The notes: generated by a model from the sequence alone, not told the origin. Shown: positions 1 to 10,742, numbered from the stretch's first letter. The stretch is DNA of 64,000 nucleotides from Scleroderma bovista (GCA_037178675.1 JAYMGJ010000324.1:1-64000); one strand, 5' to 3'. A program made the numbers and translations.

Positions 1-550
1 TTATTAAACCCCCAATTGAACAAAAGCACTTGTGTAAGTTTTGGTCAATTCTGGTCTATCAATATCAGACTTGCTGTCACTCGTGCATCTCTCACACTTA
101 TAGCAAAGGCCTCTATTCAAGGCTGAGGTTGGGTTCATGCCAAGGACCTTGAACTGGGCTGGAGGGCACAGATCATTGTCGAGAGCTTGAATGAAGGGCA
201 GGCATCATTTTAAAACTCCGCTTGAATCCTGCGCAATGACTTGGAGGCAGAAGTGGCGCTTCGTTAGCAAGTACCATCATGTACACTGCAACTTTCCAGG
301 CACTTTTGCCCGATTCATGGGTTCTTCCTGGTGGTGACCATTCAATGCGTCGGAGTGTGGTGGCTTTCTCGAGACTTGTCGACAAGATGCAAATAGACGT
401 TATGGATTGCAAAGTTTATACCATCATGCTTCCTTTTTCAGTCCATCAACATGAGTTGACAGTAGTGGTAGCAAATGTTGACGGTGGGTGTCACCTTAAC
501 TACTTAATAATGCCTAACGTTTTTTCGTGCCACCCGACACTACACTATAG
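1..550. other. No confident gene; possible upstream exons
   Basis: Short open frames exist on both strands but none resembles a known family. A plus-strand stretch around 279-550 may hold exons of the gene that continues at about 551, because an acceptor-like CTATAG precedes that exon. I cannot choose a start codon. Confidence 0.2.
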
Positions 551-1483
551 GTGAAGAAGTCCAAGTAATTTTCCAACGCATGGGAAACATCAAGGCACAC
601 ATCGAGGAGCCCACAGTCACCGTCTACCAGGGCCTGTGAGTGCAAACTTGCAAACTTTTGGCGCTATCACTAATCGCGCTGCCGACACTGGTAGGATCCA
701 AGACTACTTTGCAGATCGTTTCGGGACGTCATTGCCATCTCTGCCCAAATACACTTGGCATCTCACTTGGCAAAAAGGAGACTATCCGAAACTACATCGT
801 CTTGCCGAGATTGCTGAGAGGATCTCGAACATGATCGAAGCCTCTGTCTCGACGGGCAGCATTAAACCTCATCAATGTTCCCTCTTCTCAAGGTCACTGC
901 TCGGTGTTATGGCGACTTCATTTCCTGGATACGTAAGGGGGCTGCCCGAGTCCGTGGATGGGCCTCATCGTTATTTGTATGGGCTACGTCGTTATTTGTG
1001 TTCGTGGTTTGACCATAAACCAAATCATGAGGTTGTGAGAATCATGGAGACCGTTTTGAAGGAACTGGGTGAGTACCTTATGTTGCAGGTTTCGAGTTGA
1101 CAAGCGACTAACATGGATGGCCAGAGCTTCCTCAAATCCACACATGGGAACGAACGAAAAACCTATTAGCAGAGTTTTAGTACATATAGCCAATCTACTA
1201 ACTCTCCTCTTGTATGCGTATTCGAGTCGTTTATGTAGTTTTCATAGCTGATACATGTGCTTTGGTGGAAAGCCAGCGGCACTTTCAAGTACTGTTTCGG
1301 AAATTCTTGTCCGAGTGGCGCAAATGCGCGCAAAGAAATAAAAAAATCGAAAAAATCAGCAAAGCATTGCAGAGCTCAAATTTCACACTGGGAGATTCGG
1401 ACGAAGTCACTGAGGCACTAGACATATTGAATCACAGCATCAGCTGTTGGGCGGAATCCTGGCAACTACGGACAGTTCGGTGA
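551..1483 (+). CDS. Unrecognised multi-exon gene fragment
   Basis: I do not recognise this product. A coding exon reads from about 551 to 635 and ends at a clean GTGAGT donor at 636. A CTGGTAG acceptor near 695 restores the frame, and the next exon reads to about 1,069 (GELG), where another GTGAGT follows. The translation contains an Asp-Tyr-Phe-Ala-Asp segment and an aromatic, basic stretch (RYLYGLRRYLCSWFDHKPN) typical of a globular fungal protein. A further possible exon lies at 1,214-1,483 with a lysine-rich helix. The 5' end and final stop are not established, and no intact single reading frame is visible. It may be a host gene broken by nearby transposons or a piece of another mobile element. 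Confidence 0.3.
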
Positions 1484-1499
1484 TTGGAAAAGCCATTCT

Positions 1500-2215
1500 G
1501 CAGGTGTGTGATTTGGGTCATCTAGCAAGCAAGTCCTGACAGTGCTGCAAGCATCCCATGGGGGTGCCTATAATATGATGACACAGCTCCCCACCACCAG
1601 TTCTGAACCTCAGCCAACTGTTTTTTTTCCTGTAACACTAGTCCGAAGGTCGTGCTTTGTGTGCAGTCAACACTCCTCTTAATGTGCTCTAGTATCCTAT
1701 GTAGCCTACTATCTGTAAACTAAATCTACAGCCAGCTGGACCGTTATTGTTCCTGTTCCCAATTTGTCATGCTCGAGTGGGCTAACGGACATGTCAAACG
1801 TTGTGAACAAAACGCAAACATCTGGAAGACGGCTGGAAACGATGGCAAGAACATCAGAACATGTCGAGTGAAGGTCAGGACGCAAAGTTCACCTGCAGCA
1901 CACGAAATCAAGCTGCCGAGTGTCCCAGTCGACGGATAAGGGTCGGCGCTGGGGATGGCAACGAATTCGTACCACAGAGTTATGTCGTCGAGGTCCTGGG
2001 TACCGTGAGTCGCGTGTTCGTTTCAGACAAGTTAGGATAAAGTCAGTCAACTCAACGGCGGCGGGAAACGTTGAGGCCGTCACAAATGGCGGCAGTGATG
2101 GCGAATGAACAGATGACAACATCGACTCAACGTGAGTGATAGAATTGTGGTTAGCTAGAGAAAGTCAGTGCGAGCAATAAGATCAACAATCACAAGATAA
2201 TGACTTACCACTGAC
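1500..2215. other. Intergenic, no gene seen
   Basis: No frame in this stretch looks like a known protein. It could hold downstream remains of the Tc1-like transposase fragment on the minus strand, but I could not find its second and third catalytic motifs here. Confidence 0.4.
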
Positions 2216-2542
2216 TTACCTGTGTCGTCCAGACCACCTGAAAAGCTCCGAAAGTGCTCCTACGAAGTCATCGGACCTAGACGTCGATGCGGACGTACCT
2301 ACCTTGAGCCGTAGACCAAGGTCCCATACGTTGTCATGGATAGCGGTGGTTGAGATTGGCTTGTCATGGTATATGGTCAGCCATTCACCAATTTCGTCGA
2401 GGAAGAGAGATGGATTCTCACGGATGAGCTCATGGAGGTCGTCTAGAATAGCCGCATTGAGCAGGCGAGGGCGTCCACAGAGGACAGATGGCTTTTCTAC
2501 TCTATGCTTTGGGATGCTAGGCTGAGGAGGAGAAGGGAGCAA
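2216..2542 (-). pseudogene. Tc1/mariner-like transposase N-terminal fragment
   Basis: The minus-strand translation carries GRPRLLNAAILDDLHELIRE followed by NPSLFLDEIGEWL and an ISTTAIHDNVWDLGLRLK segment. This is the second helix-turn-helix of Tc1/IS630-type transposases, which binds the element's inverted repeats. After LRLK there is a GTAGGT donor at about 2,301, so the remaining frame to 2,216 is intron read-through. No DDE/D catalytic domain follows downstream, and upstream sequence is replaced by the tyrosine-recombinase retrotransposon. I read it as a truncated, dead copy whose 5' side ends near the retrotransposon boundary. The family match rests on motif order and spacing only. Confidence 0.6.
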
Positions 2543-2755
2543 TGGGATTGCTTTGGGGAGCGGACAATGTTCGTCGTGCTACTAAGGGTGCTAGATGCTA
2601 CGTAGAGATTTGGGCGAAGCCCTGAGGGCTTCCGGCCCGAAACGAAACCGCAAGGGAGGCTGAGCTGTACCCAAACAGAAGGAGGGAGCGACGCAAAAGG
2701 TGAAGCCGAATACCCTAGCGGTCGAAGGAGCTCTACTAGTACGAGTGGCGTGGAG

Positions 2756-4570
2756 TTATCTAACTGGGGGTTGCGTGTATCTGACAAAGGGTTCTAATAC
2801 TGGAGAAGCCTGTAAATAAGGTGCTAGAATCATGGCGTGCTGTCGTAGGTAGAGAGTGAAGGCGTTCCCCGCCCAGCGGCCAAGAGACTGGATGACATCG
2901 AAAGGAATACCTCGCAGTAGGTATTCCAGTGTGCCCCCGATACGAAGGCTGTGGCCTTTGAGGTTCGGGAGGTTAAATTGACTTGCGAGCTTGTTGATTT
3001 TTCCGGTGAGTTCTTTTTTACTCAGCGGGCGCCGTTTGCCGCTGGAGTGGGTCCAGGAGAAGAGGTGTTCATGTGGGGCGACGGCGTTGATGCGAAAGTG
3101 ATTTTCGATAGCGGCGAGAGGGTCAGCTGGACCATTTTGTTGAGCACATTGTACTGATTCCCCCTTGCTCGCTGCTTTGGAAGTCTTGGTCCATGGTAGG
3201 TGGAATTTGAGAACCGATAGGCCGTTTCGGTCTGTGATTTGTGTGAGACCCGCTCGGGTGATATGTTTGGTTGGGTCGAAGGTGTTGATACTGGGTACTG
3301 TGAATTCGCCGACTCTGGCGACACCCCAGAAACAGACTGTAATGCAAGCGAAGACGGCCGCATCGAGTGGGTCTTCTAGGTTCAGTTGGGATTTGAACAG
3401 GGCTATTATGTCCGGCGTAAAAGGGTTGCGCTGGGGGCGTTTGGAAGAGGGTGGGGCAAGCCGGGCTGCTCCCTCTATGGTAGCTTTCAAGGTGATGGGG
3501 TCTAGGATCCACGGTCTGCCGTGCAACATGTGCCAGGCACGGATTCCCGCAATGTAGTTAGCAAGGGTGTTACCAGAGTATGTTCCCGCGCAGGTTGATA
3601 TAAACGAGAGTAAGAGCGGCTGGGAGACAGGGCATCTGTCTATTTCTGGTACGTTACGTGAGTCGCAAAATACATGAAAGACTAGTAGACCTGCCCCGTA
3701 GGCGGCTTTGGTGTTGCTACCCCATGAGGCGTCGATGACACTCAGTATGCGATTGAAATCTGCTTCGGATAGGATGGGGTGTGCCAGCCGTGGGTCCTCA
3801 CTAGCTGAGAAGGGTTTCCAAAGAAGGAGGCGTTCTTTGGCTAGGCAATGAGGACGGAGGGGGGATGGGGAAGGGGAAAGGTCTGAACGGTAAGGGAGAG
3901 GGTTCGAAGCGGATGGGGCTGGGGGTAATGGGGGGGCAGAGATGAAACGAGGTGATGGAGTCACCCTAGTGTTTGACTGCGTGGGAGAGGCTTTATTGTT
4001 ACCGTGGGGATTGATGCTCAGGGCAGTCGGGATAGGGATTATCGGAGTGACTGTGCTAAGGGGGGGTTCTGTGTGGGATGGCATCTTCAACGAGATGGCG
4101 GATGGGTTCTGGGATAGGGATGTCAGGGAGGAGGGCATTGGGATGCCCGAGAATGCCCCGGGAAGGGCCATCTGCGAGGTTGGATTCACTGGGCACATAC
4201 TTGGTGCAGATATGAAAGACTCGGGGGAGCGAGTGCATGAATTGATGGATCCGCTTGAAAACTTCATTGGCAGGAGGATTTCTGTGGCGGTGATTGAGCC
4301 ATCCTTCGACGATGCCCATGTTGTCTCCGAAAGCGACGAAAGCTGAGTGGGGAGATTTGATAGTGGCAATGGTATAAATGAGGAATTCGAAGCCCACGGC
4401 TTCAGCCCAGCTGATGTCTCGTTTGCCCCCAAGGGATTGCCAGTGCGGGTGGAGGCGCCAGGCTCGCCATCTGGTGCCAATGACAATACCGATTCCGAAT
4501 GAGGAGCTAGCGTCGGAAAAGGCAGAAATGTTGACATAGTTTGGGGGACTGCTGATGGGACGAGTTGCAA
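2756..4570 (-). CDS. Tyrosine recombinase of YR retrotransposon
   Basis: The 604-residue frame has a low-complexity Pro/Ser-rich first 220 residues that overlap the end of the RT-RNase H frame, then a phage-integrase-type domain. The conserved tetrad is visible: first Arg in VARVGEF, the His-x-x-Arg box in HSLRIGGT, a GRW following it, and a candidate nucleophile Tyr in AFTLYLRQH near the C-terminus. A SAM-like N-terminal core domain starts at SWGSNTKAAYGAGLLVFHVF. In YR elements this enzyme integrates a circular cDNA without target duplication. The real start may lie within the overlap; the methionine given is the first in frame. No frameshift or stop interrupts the catalytic domain. Confidence 0.85.
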   Translation of the reverse strand: MQLVPSAVPQTMSTFLPFPTLAPHSESVLSLAPDGEPGASTRTGNPLGANETSAGLKPWASNSSFIPLPLSNLPTQLSSLSETTWASSKDGSITATEILLPMKFSSGSINSCTRSPESFISAPSMCPVNPTSQMALPGAFSGIPMPSSLTSLSQNPSAISLKMPSHTEPPLSTVTPIIPIPTALSINPHGNNKASPTQSNTRVTPSPRFISAPPLPPAPSASNPLPYRSDLSPSPSPLRPHCLAKERLLLWKPFSASEDPRLAHPILSEADFNRILSVIDASWGSNTKAAYGAGLLVFHVFCDSRNVPEIDRCPVSQPLLLSFISTCAGTYSGNTLANYIAGIRAWHMLHGRPWILDPITLKATIEGAARLAPPSSKRPQRNPFTPDIIALFKSQLNLEDPLDAAVFACITVCFWGVARVGEFTVPSINTFDPTKHITRAGLTQITDRNGLSVLKFHLPWTKTSKAASKGESVQCAQQNGPADPLAAIENHFRINAVAPHEHLFSWTHSSGKRRPLSKKELTGKINKLASQFNLPNLKGHSLRIGGTLEYLLRGIPFDVIQSLGRWAGNAFTLYLRQHAMILAPYLQASPVLEPFVRYTQPPVR

Positions 4571-6014
4571 GGTTGGATGATAGGACGTGATGCCACCAGT
4601 TTAAATCGTTGGCAATTGTTTTTTCTGGGCGGTGGGGGAGGAACGGCTTAGGTGTGCACACTTTAATCATACGCTCGAGGCCCGTTAGATAAGCTCGGCC
4701 TCGAGGTATGACTGCGCACGTGTGGAGAAGTTTCCCGTATAGGCTCTGTACGTCCTGGAGGACGTGACTACTGCGCTGATGCCAACATGCGATGGCATTG
4801 AGGTACTTAGTAACTTTGGAAGAGCTCAATGATACTGTCATTGCTTGTAGGTTCCACTCGAAACCTATGTATATGGTGGATGGGCCAAATGGCTGGTCTT
4901 TGGAGGGTTCCCAGGGTATGCCCAGGGGCCTCGAAATGGCGTCGATGTCACACAGGCTGTAGGAGAAAAAGGAATCAAACTGTGGTCGCGGGGAGTGGTT
5001 GGAGAAATCTTTTAAAGGGTGGCTGCAGTTTTCATTGAACTCGTCTGATGAGGAGTCAGAGCGGCGCCGCCCTTGGTGCCACAACCGGCCGCCGGAAAGT
5101 AGGGGTCTGGGGGTGTGTGCTAGGATGTCCTGATGCCAGGAGCGACGACTGTTGTTGTAGTCGTTGAGGTATTGCGTGCGTACTCGGAAGAAAATATGGT
5201 CATCTACCCATTTGTCGACCGGGCCAATGCCATGGGAACGGAAGATTTCACAGCAGGCATCTGCCATATGGCCATAAGCTCCAGCCGCTGGAGTGGATCC
5301 GAAGGCTAGATTAGTATCAATGCAGCCCATTGTTTCTGAAATTTTTACGACACCGGCTGGCCACTGGGACGGGTGGAGGGGAATGGTGCGGTATGCTTCT
5401 GCTACATCTCGGGTGGCTGCCTCCGAGCCTGGGGGGAGGCGGGCAACAAGGTCATATATTAATGAGAATTTTCCCCAGGTGGTGGGGAAATCCTCTGCCA
5501 TTATGTTATGGTTGATTGATGCGTTAGGAGATTCTGCGGAGGGGTTAATGGGGAACGAGAAATTTTGCACAAGCCGAAATTTCCCGGGTCGACCTAGTTT
5601 GGGTATTATGGAAAGAGGGGACGACTGGTAGGGGCCAAGAGTACGTTCTATTAAAGGGAGAGGGAAAGGGCCTAGATATCTGCCTTTGTCAAGTTCTTTA
5701 CAGATGATCGTATTAAACTCAGCCGTGTATGAAAGGATGGAACTATGGTTAGGGGGAGACTGTGTACGAACAATGGGAGGGAAGTTAACAATGAAACCTT
5801 GCATTAGACCCGGGAGGATTTTGGGAAACGACGATAACAGGCCTGCGTTGGCCAGTTCTCGCTTCCAAACGCTGGGCTTATACGGAGTTAATGGGAGGCG
5901 CTTTCTGCGCTCGAGGGCAGCTGCTAGCCCCATGAGTGGCAGCGCCACATCCTGAGCACATATGGAGGAAGGTATGCTTATCTTTGCAGCCGGCTTCTCG
6001 TTGCCATTTAGCAC
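4056..6014 (-). CDS. Reverse transcriptase-RNase H of YR retrotransposon
   Basis: The 652-residue frame contains an RT domain with PLSIIPKLGRPGKFRLVQNF fingers, a DVAEAYRTIPLHPSQW motif, and the catalytic VDD box in DKWVDDHIFF. An RNase H domain follows, with FSDASSSFGIG, an EAVGFE glutamate, a GDNMGIVEGW aspartate, and a closing NLADGPSRG. These are the signatures of DIRS-group RT-RH, distinct from LTR-retrotransposon Pol because no integrase follows. A segment between the VDD box and the RNase H domain (SRRSWHQDILAHTPRPLL and on) may contain an unspliced intron or read-through. It overlaps the Gag-like frame upstream and the recombinase downstream, as is usual in the group. Confidence 0.85.
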   Translation of the reverse strand: MLNGNEKPAAKISIPSSICAQDVALPLMGLAAALERRKRLPLTPYKPSVWKRELANAGLLSSFPKILPGLMQGFIVNFPPIVRTQSPPNHSSILSYTAEFNTIICKELDKGRYLGPFPLPLIERTLGPYQSSPLSIIPKLGRPGKFRLVQNFSFPINPSAESPNASINHNIMAEDFPTTWGKFSLIYDLVARLPPGSEAATRDVAEAYRTIPLHPSQWPAGVVKISETMGCIDTNLAFGSTPAAGAYGHMADACCEIFRSHGIGPVDKWVDDHIFFRVRTQYLNDYNNSRRSWHQDILAHTPRPLLSGGRLWHQGRRRSDSSSDEFNENCSHPLKDFSNHSPRPQFDSFFSYSLCDIDAISRPLGIPWEPSKDQPFGPSTIYIGFEWNLQAMTVSLSSSKVTKYLNAIACWHQRSSHVLQDVQSLYGKLLHTCAVIPRGRAYLTGLERMIKVCTPKPFLPHRPEKTIANDLNWWHHVLSSNLATRPISSPPNYVNISAFSDASSSFGIGIVIGTRWRAWRLHPHWQSLGGKRDISWAEAVGFEFLIYTIATIKSPHSAFVAFGDNMGIVEGWLNHRHRNPPANEVFKRIHQFMHSLPRVFHICTKYVPSESNLADGPSRGILGHPNALLPDIPIPEPIRHLVEDAIPHRTPP

Positions 6015-7371
6015 AGACGGATTGGTTGTTGGCGCGGGTGACCAAGCCTCGGTTGATTCGGGTGCATAGGGTTTCGAACTGCTTGTCCCATGTGACGGCG
6101 GCGGTGCATTCCGAGGTTGTGTGCCGTTCTCGGCCGAGGCAGACTGCGCAGACAGAGAGAACCGGGGGGGTGGATGCAGAGGTTGCGGTGGTGTAATGGG
6201 TTGAGGAGCGGTCGTTAAGGGGGGGGGAGGGTCGAAAGCAATGTCTCTTGTTCTGCGGGTCTGGGGGGTCAGCGGCTGTGGGGGGAGGTGCTGGGCGTTT
6301 GAGGGAGTGAGAGGTGTTGGGTGCTGTGGAATAGCGTGGCGAGGGGGCCAGCAGCTGTGCGTTATTGATCTGCGACGAGCGGAGGCCGCGTGGTCGAGAA
6401 AATAAAAATAAAATAAAAATAGAGGGGGTGCGGCTCATAGTGAGCGGGCCCGTACGAAGTGAGGATAGACTGTGACTTACCGATTGCAACTTGGTATATT
6501 CAGCATTGAAGGACGATTGCATCAGCTCGTCTCTCATATTCTTGAGGATCTCTTCCTCGATCTCTGCTAGGGAGAAGCCAACAGGGGAACCGATGGTGTG
6601 GTGCCACAAGCGTCGTTGTTTGGCTTGGTAGACAAGGAGCGCCTTTTTGCAGAACGGGTGTACGGAGGTCCGCCAAGGGTGGCTCTGGATGCCTAAGAAA
6701 AAACTACAGAACATGTCGATGCGATCTTGGGGCCACTGGTAGCTCGTCATGAATTTAATTAGACGCGGGGTGGCCTCGAAAAACTGTTCCCAGGACAGTT
6801 TCTCGTCTGGGAGCGGGTCTGTCTTAAGACCTTTCTTGGCTACGGATGTTTCGACGAAAGAGCGTGTACCATCGTCCTGCCGTTTCCAAACATACGTGTC
6901 ATCATCCGGGGTGGTTGCTACCTCTTCTGCGTCGGAGATTCCTTGGTTCGTGAAGTAGAAGAGTTCAACATAACCTCCACTTTCCATCTGTTTGAGCGCA
7001 TATTTAGCAGGGAGGCAGATCAGGTCGACTGGGGCTTTGGCCTTTGGGACTGGTATGAACTTAGTCTTGTGCTTCTTGCGCTCTTCGGCGAGGGCAGCTT
7101 CTTTCTCAGCTTGGTCTTGTTGGAGAAGAATCTCTTCGGCAGCTGCGGCGAGATGCCTGGCTTCTTCTTCTTCGCGCGCCTCTTGGGCAGCGATCCTGTC
7201 CCACTCGGTTTTTTCTCTCTCGTTGTCGATGGTCCACAGACGCAGGAGGGCGGCAGCGGCTAGATTCTCCGGCACGCCCGTGTCAGAGAGCGTGCGGCGG
7301 GCATCGGCGTGCTGGTCTGAAGTGAAATCGGGCCGGACAGCCTCGTGAGGATTGGGGCGATTGGGCGGCAT
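5878..7371 (-). CDS. Gag-like protein of YR retrotransposon
   Basis: The 497-residue frame begins with MPPNRPNPHEAVRPD, then a charged coiled-coil segment rich in Ala/Glu/Lys, a central helical region (LSWEQFFEATPRLIKFM), and a C-terminal Cys/His region (CAVCLGRERHTTSEC, then VCAKWQREAGC and CSGCGAATHGASSC) resembling the zinc-knuckle tail of basidiomycete DIRS-type Gag proteins. A 111-bp interval, 6,370-6,480, has a GTAAGT donor and a CGCAG acceptor and is divisible by three, so it may be an in-frame intron; the peptide it would encode is hydrophobic and unlike its surroundings. The protein presumably packages the element RNA. Confidence 0.7.
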   Translation of the reverse strand: MPPNRPNPHEAVRPDFTSDQHADARRTLSDTGVPENLAAAALLRLWTIDNEREKTEWDRIAAQEAREEEEARHLAAAAEEILLQQDQAEKEAALAEERKKHKTKFIPVPKAKAPVDLICLPAKYALKQMESGGYVELFYFTNQGISDAEEVATTPDDDTYVWKRQDDGTRSFVETSVAKKGLKTDPLPDEKLSWEQFFEATPRLIKFMTSYQWPQDRIDMFCSFFLGIQSHPWRTSVHPFCKKALLVYQAKQRRLWHHTIGSPVGFSLAEIEEEILKNMRDELMQSSFNAEYTKLQSVSHSLSSLRTGPLTMSRTPSIFILFLFSRPRGLRSSQINNAQLLAPSPRYSTAPNTSHSLKRPAPPPTAADPPDPQNKRHCFRPSPPLNDRSSTHYTTATSASTPPVLSVCAVCLGRERHTTSECTAAVTWDKQFETLCTRINRGLVTRANNQSVCAKWQREAGCKDKHTFLHMCSGCGAATHGASSCPRAQKAPPINSV

Positions 7372-7600
7372 GATGTTGAGTGGAGAGAAAACGAAACTAA
7401 AGAGTGAGGAGGGGAGTGAGAGTAAGAGAACGAGACGAGTGATGATGAGGAAACGAATGCGAAAGAAAGGGCGAGCTCGTCGCGCGCTGAGGGGGGGGAC
7501 CGCAGGTTCAATGCGAGACGAGCGGAAGGAAGAGGTGAGGCGCCTTGCTTACCCAATGCGTAGACTATATTCTACGAGACGCCTCGTACCTCGGCTATCT

Positions 7601-9300
7601 TAGAAAGCCAACATTTCCAGTGGTAGTGACCTTGTAAACAAGGTGACAGTCCAGAAATGAAGGCGTCGGAGCTTCCATCTCCACGTGTACTCTGTTATCT
7701 GGGGAGCCTTTCGACTCCTACTCGGCACAACCTAAACCAGTTGTGTCTTTGCAACTAAGTTCGTACCAAGTATTTTCAGCCTCATTCCTAGTATGTACTA
7801 CGATGTACAGCTATACCCTGTTCCCTGCTGCTAAGCATTTACAGTGATGTCCAGCAGGGCGTAGGACAGTCCTTTTATAACTCATAGAGTAGGACAAAGA
7901 TAGCGAAAAATACCAACGTATGGTAAATAAAATCAACCGGTCTGGCAGTTTTGGTGGGTTCTGTCCTGCCGTTGCGTCGTCGTTCTAAATTTTAAGTAAC
8001 AGGGCGTAGAATATAGCTTTACGTCGTGGTGATGCCATGCGTAGCTATGGAACGCCGCCGGACAACCGCATCACAAAGAAGCACTGTGCTTCGAGGACTA
8101 CGAACACCTTTTACAGGTTTTGGTGTGCTCTGTCCTGCTGTTGCGTATTTTGACAGGGCGTAGGGTAACTTTACATCGTGGTGATGCCCGGCACGCGTAG
8201 CTATGGAATGCCGGACAACCGCGCCCAAAGTTTCCTCTTTATGTGAACTAGGAATCTTGATGGAATGCTGGACAACCGTTTACGCGCCGACAATATTGTA
8301 CTTCGGCCGAGCGGCGGAAGTAGCTCAGACCCTCCAACATGTCCGAGGCTCTTGAAGATTACTTATCACGAAGTATGTCGAGGGTATGGATGATCCATTG
8401 GCACGAATGCTCAGATTGGCAAGCAGCAGCGGATGTTGCCGTGAAAAAAAGGTGCGAACGGGATACTTGGGCAAAAACACCGAACGAGGTCGATGATCGA
8501 CGTCAATGAAATGGTCGGACTTAATGGGCAGCGAGGTCGACCGTCGAAAGGCCAAGCGGTGGCAGAAAACACAACTTATATGCTGTAAATTATAGGATTG
8601 CTAGCACAATGAAAACGTAAGAAGCGATGCACCCCACTCGAGGGGGAACTAGCAAGTGGCGAGGCAAGAGAGGTAATAACGAGAACGCATTGAAGACGCC
8701 AGTTGGGCATGCGGATGGTTCAACAGTTGGTTTTTCGACGCAGACTGTTTCAGTGTCCTAGTCGGGGTGCCGCGGCAGTGGGCCGTGGCAGTGGTGCAGT
8801 GTGCACATGAATTGAAGGTGCGAGAGGGCAAATGGATGGAATCAGCGGTGCAGACGATAAATTTCTAAATCCCCTTCCAAGGCGGTTAAGTTGAGACTTT
8901 CTTTCCCCATTGTAACTTTGTAACTCAATTGCTGGCAACTGGGCAGTAATTTGCTGTAAGAGCACTATATTTTTTACCGTCGTTCCCTAAACGTTCCCGA
9001 GGCATGCATCACCACCATGTAAAAAGGATGCCCTACGCCCGCTACATCTAGAACAACGGCATCATGGCAGGACAAGAACATGCCAAAACTCTAAGACCAA
9101 TTACCATGTACGTTGTATGTGGGATGTTTTTCACTCCACTCTATGGCAAATCAGAAACGAAGTTTAACAAATTGTCTTCACGAGCTGTAAGAACACTATA
9201 TATTTAGCGTCGTTCCCTGAACGTTCCCGGGGCATGCATCACCACGATGTAAAAGTATACCCTATGCCCTGCTAAGCATTTAACTGGCTTTCCAAAAAAT
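7601..9300. repeat. Intergenic with two pairs of imperfect direct repeats
   Basis: No gene is visible. About 7,940-8,070 and 8,110-8,222 are diverged copies sharing GTCCTGC, ACAGGGCGTAG, CGTGGTGATGCC, GCGTAGCTATGGAA and CCGGACAACCGC. A second pair, about 8,960-9,035 and 9,186-9,270, shares CGTCGTTCCCT, AACGTTCCCG and GGCATGCATCACCAC. The phrase GCTAAGCATTTA occurs near 7,832 and 9,270. The copies look like remnants of a short non-coding repeat family rather than a coding element. Confidence 0.5.
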
Positions 9301-9365
9301 CTTTCGCTGCTTCTGATATTTCTCGTGCACTCCCAGCGCTCCTCTGCACCATATCTTACAATCTA

Positions 9366-10289
9366 ATGGCCAGTACTACTGTCGAATCCGCCGAATGGTT
9401 CCACAAGTTACTTCCTGACTACGGGCCCAAATTCCTCGACGCCACACACACCAGATCTATCGGTGACCTCGTCAAGGTTATCAAGTTATTGCCGGAGCAG
9501 GCGGCCCCAACTGTAATCCTGATGGAATATTGGATTGGGTATAAACGCTGGAATGTTACCCCTCACCATTTTGTATGCGCAACGCTACACTTTCCAGGTG
9601 AGTTCCAATTGTATATGTGCGGATGGCAGATACTACGACAAAGAGGCCTCAGATGACCAATTAAAGTTAATTATCGAGCGTGATTCCAATGATGGGGCCT
9701 CCAAAAAGCAGCTTGCCTGGTCTGGGCACTGTGGAGCAAAGGACGAAGTCACTATATTTCATCGGTGTGCATGCACATGCCTCGCTCGGTGATTAGTGAA
9801 ACTTAGTTTGTTTATAGGGATCATCCTCACATATATCATACTAGTGAGAAGCCCCCGAGACTAGAGAAATCTCAACGTTGGAAACCTGGCGACGGATTCA
9901 CTCTCCTTGAATTAGTTGCAGTGGCCCAAACACTTTCCACACTATCACCCGAGTACTGCATTTACGGGCCTCAATGTTTCTGGTATGCGTCGATGATCTA
10001 CACATTGGTACCTAAGGTCGGGGAAGAAACGAAAGTTGCTAGGTACAAGCTGTTCCGCTGGTTGGAGGACTTTGTGATTCTGCTAGTGGTGGATGGGAAG
10101 CCTAGTCGATTTAAGGAAATGTTGGACGCAACCCGCCCACAACTGAGCGACTGCGCTGTTCCAGCATTGGCCCCAACCCTCCTCTCTTCCGCTTCTGTAG
10201 CGGCAGTCGGTGTCCACTCCTCCACCGACTCGTCTTCTGGAGTGGAATCGACTATCACCATTCCAACTCCTACTGAAACTGCTACTTGA
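9366..10289 (+). CDS. Small multi-exon hypothetical fungal protein
   Basis: I do not recognise a named domain. The first exon begins MASTTVESAEWFHKLLPDYG. A GTGAGTTCC donor follows a TTTCCAG near 9,597, and later exons include QLKLIIERDSNDGASKKQ and a C-terminal exon starting near 9,825 that reads EKSQRWKPGDGFTLLELVAVAQTLSTL and CFWYASMIYTLVPK. The end is Thr/Ser-rich and stops at 10,289. The exon join near 9,500-9,600 needs a frame change that I could not settle. The overall pattern, an N-terminal helical part plus a CFWYA segment before a Ser/Thr tail, matches many short uncharacterised basidiomycete proteins. No catalytic motif is evident. Confidence 0.5.
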
Positions 10290-10742
10290 ACCGGGTCGTG
10301 CCGAGTAGTTGAGGAAGGTTATGAAGGAATCGAAGCGCTCTCCGAGGCATTGCTTGGTCAAGCGGTCGTCCATGTCCTTACCTATGTACTATATTTCAGA
10401 ACAGAACCGTTTACCTCTATCTAAACTAGGAATTTTGATGCACCCACAGCAGTTTTTTTGTGTTCCCACAGTCTTTAGATATAATTTTTGTGTACCTAAC
10501 AATATATCTAATAGATGATATCCTCAGCTGAGGTTCCTGCTAGTCTGCATGCATTGGCAGGCTGTTGAAAGGAGTGCAGCATTTCGGCTAAATTGGGCCC
10601 AGCGACAAGGCACAATTGTGATGCCGGGGACGGCTTCGCAGTCGCGGAGTAGGGTAAAGAATAAATAGTGATAAATAACACGACAGCGCGGCAGGTATAG
10701 CGATATTGACGTGTTGGCGATAATGCATCTACCAATGTTACT
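10290..10742. other. Intergenic, nothing recognised
   Basis: AT-rich stretch with T-runs near 10,450. It presumably holds the 3' end of the preceding gene and the former promoter of the RecQ-like pseudogene. Confidence 0.4.

Larger units (their letters stand above)
2545..7600 (-). mobile_element. Tyrosine-recombinase (DIRS/Ngaro-like) retrotransposon
   Basis: Three overlapping minus-strand frames follow the order Gag-like, reverse transcriptase-RNase H, tyrosine recombinase, which defines the YR retrotransposons (DIRS, Ngaro, PAT). No integrase or protease is visible. Long frames are open throughout, so the copy may be recent. The boundaries are approximate: the 5' leader is the AG-rich stretch 7,372-7,600 and the 3' tail is about 2,545-2,755. 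I could not resolve the split direct or inverted terminal repeats by eye, so the assignment to Ngaro rather than DIRS is open. Confidence 0.8.

Noticed and set aside
4829..5955. Plus-strand frames opposite the YR retrotransposon genes
   Set aside because: Shadows of the minus-strand RT-RNase H frame.
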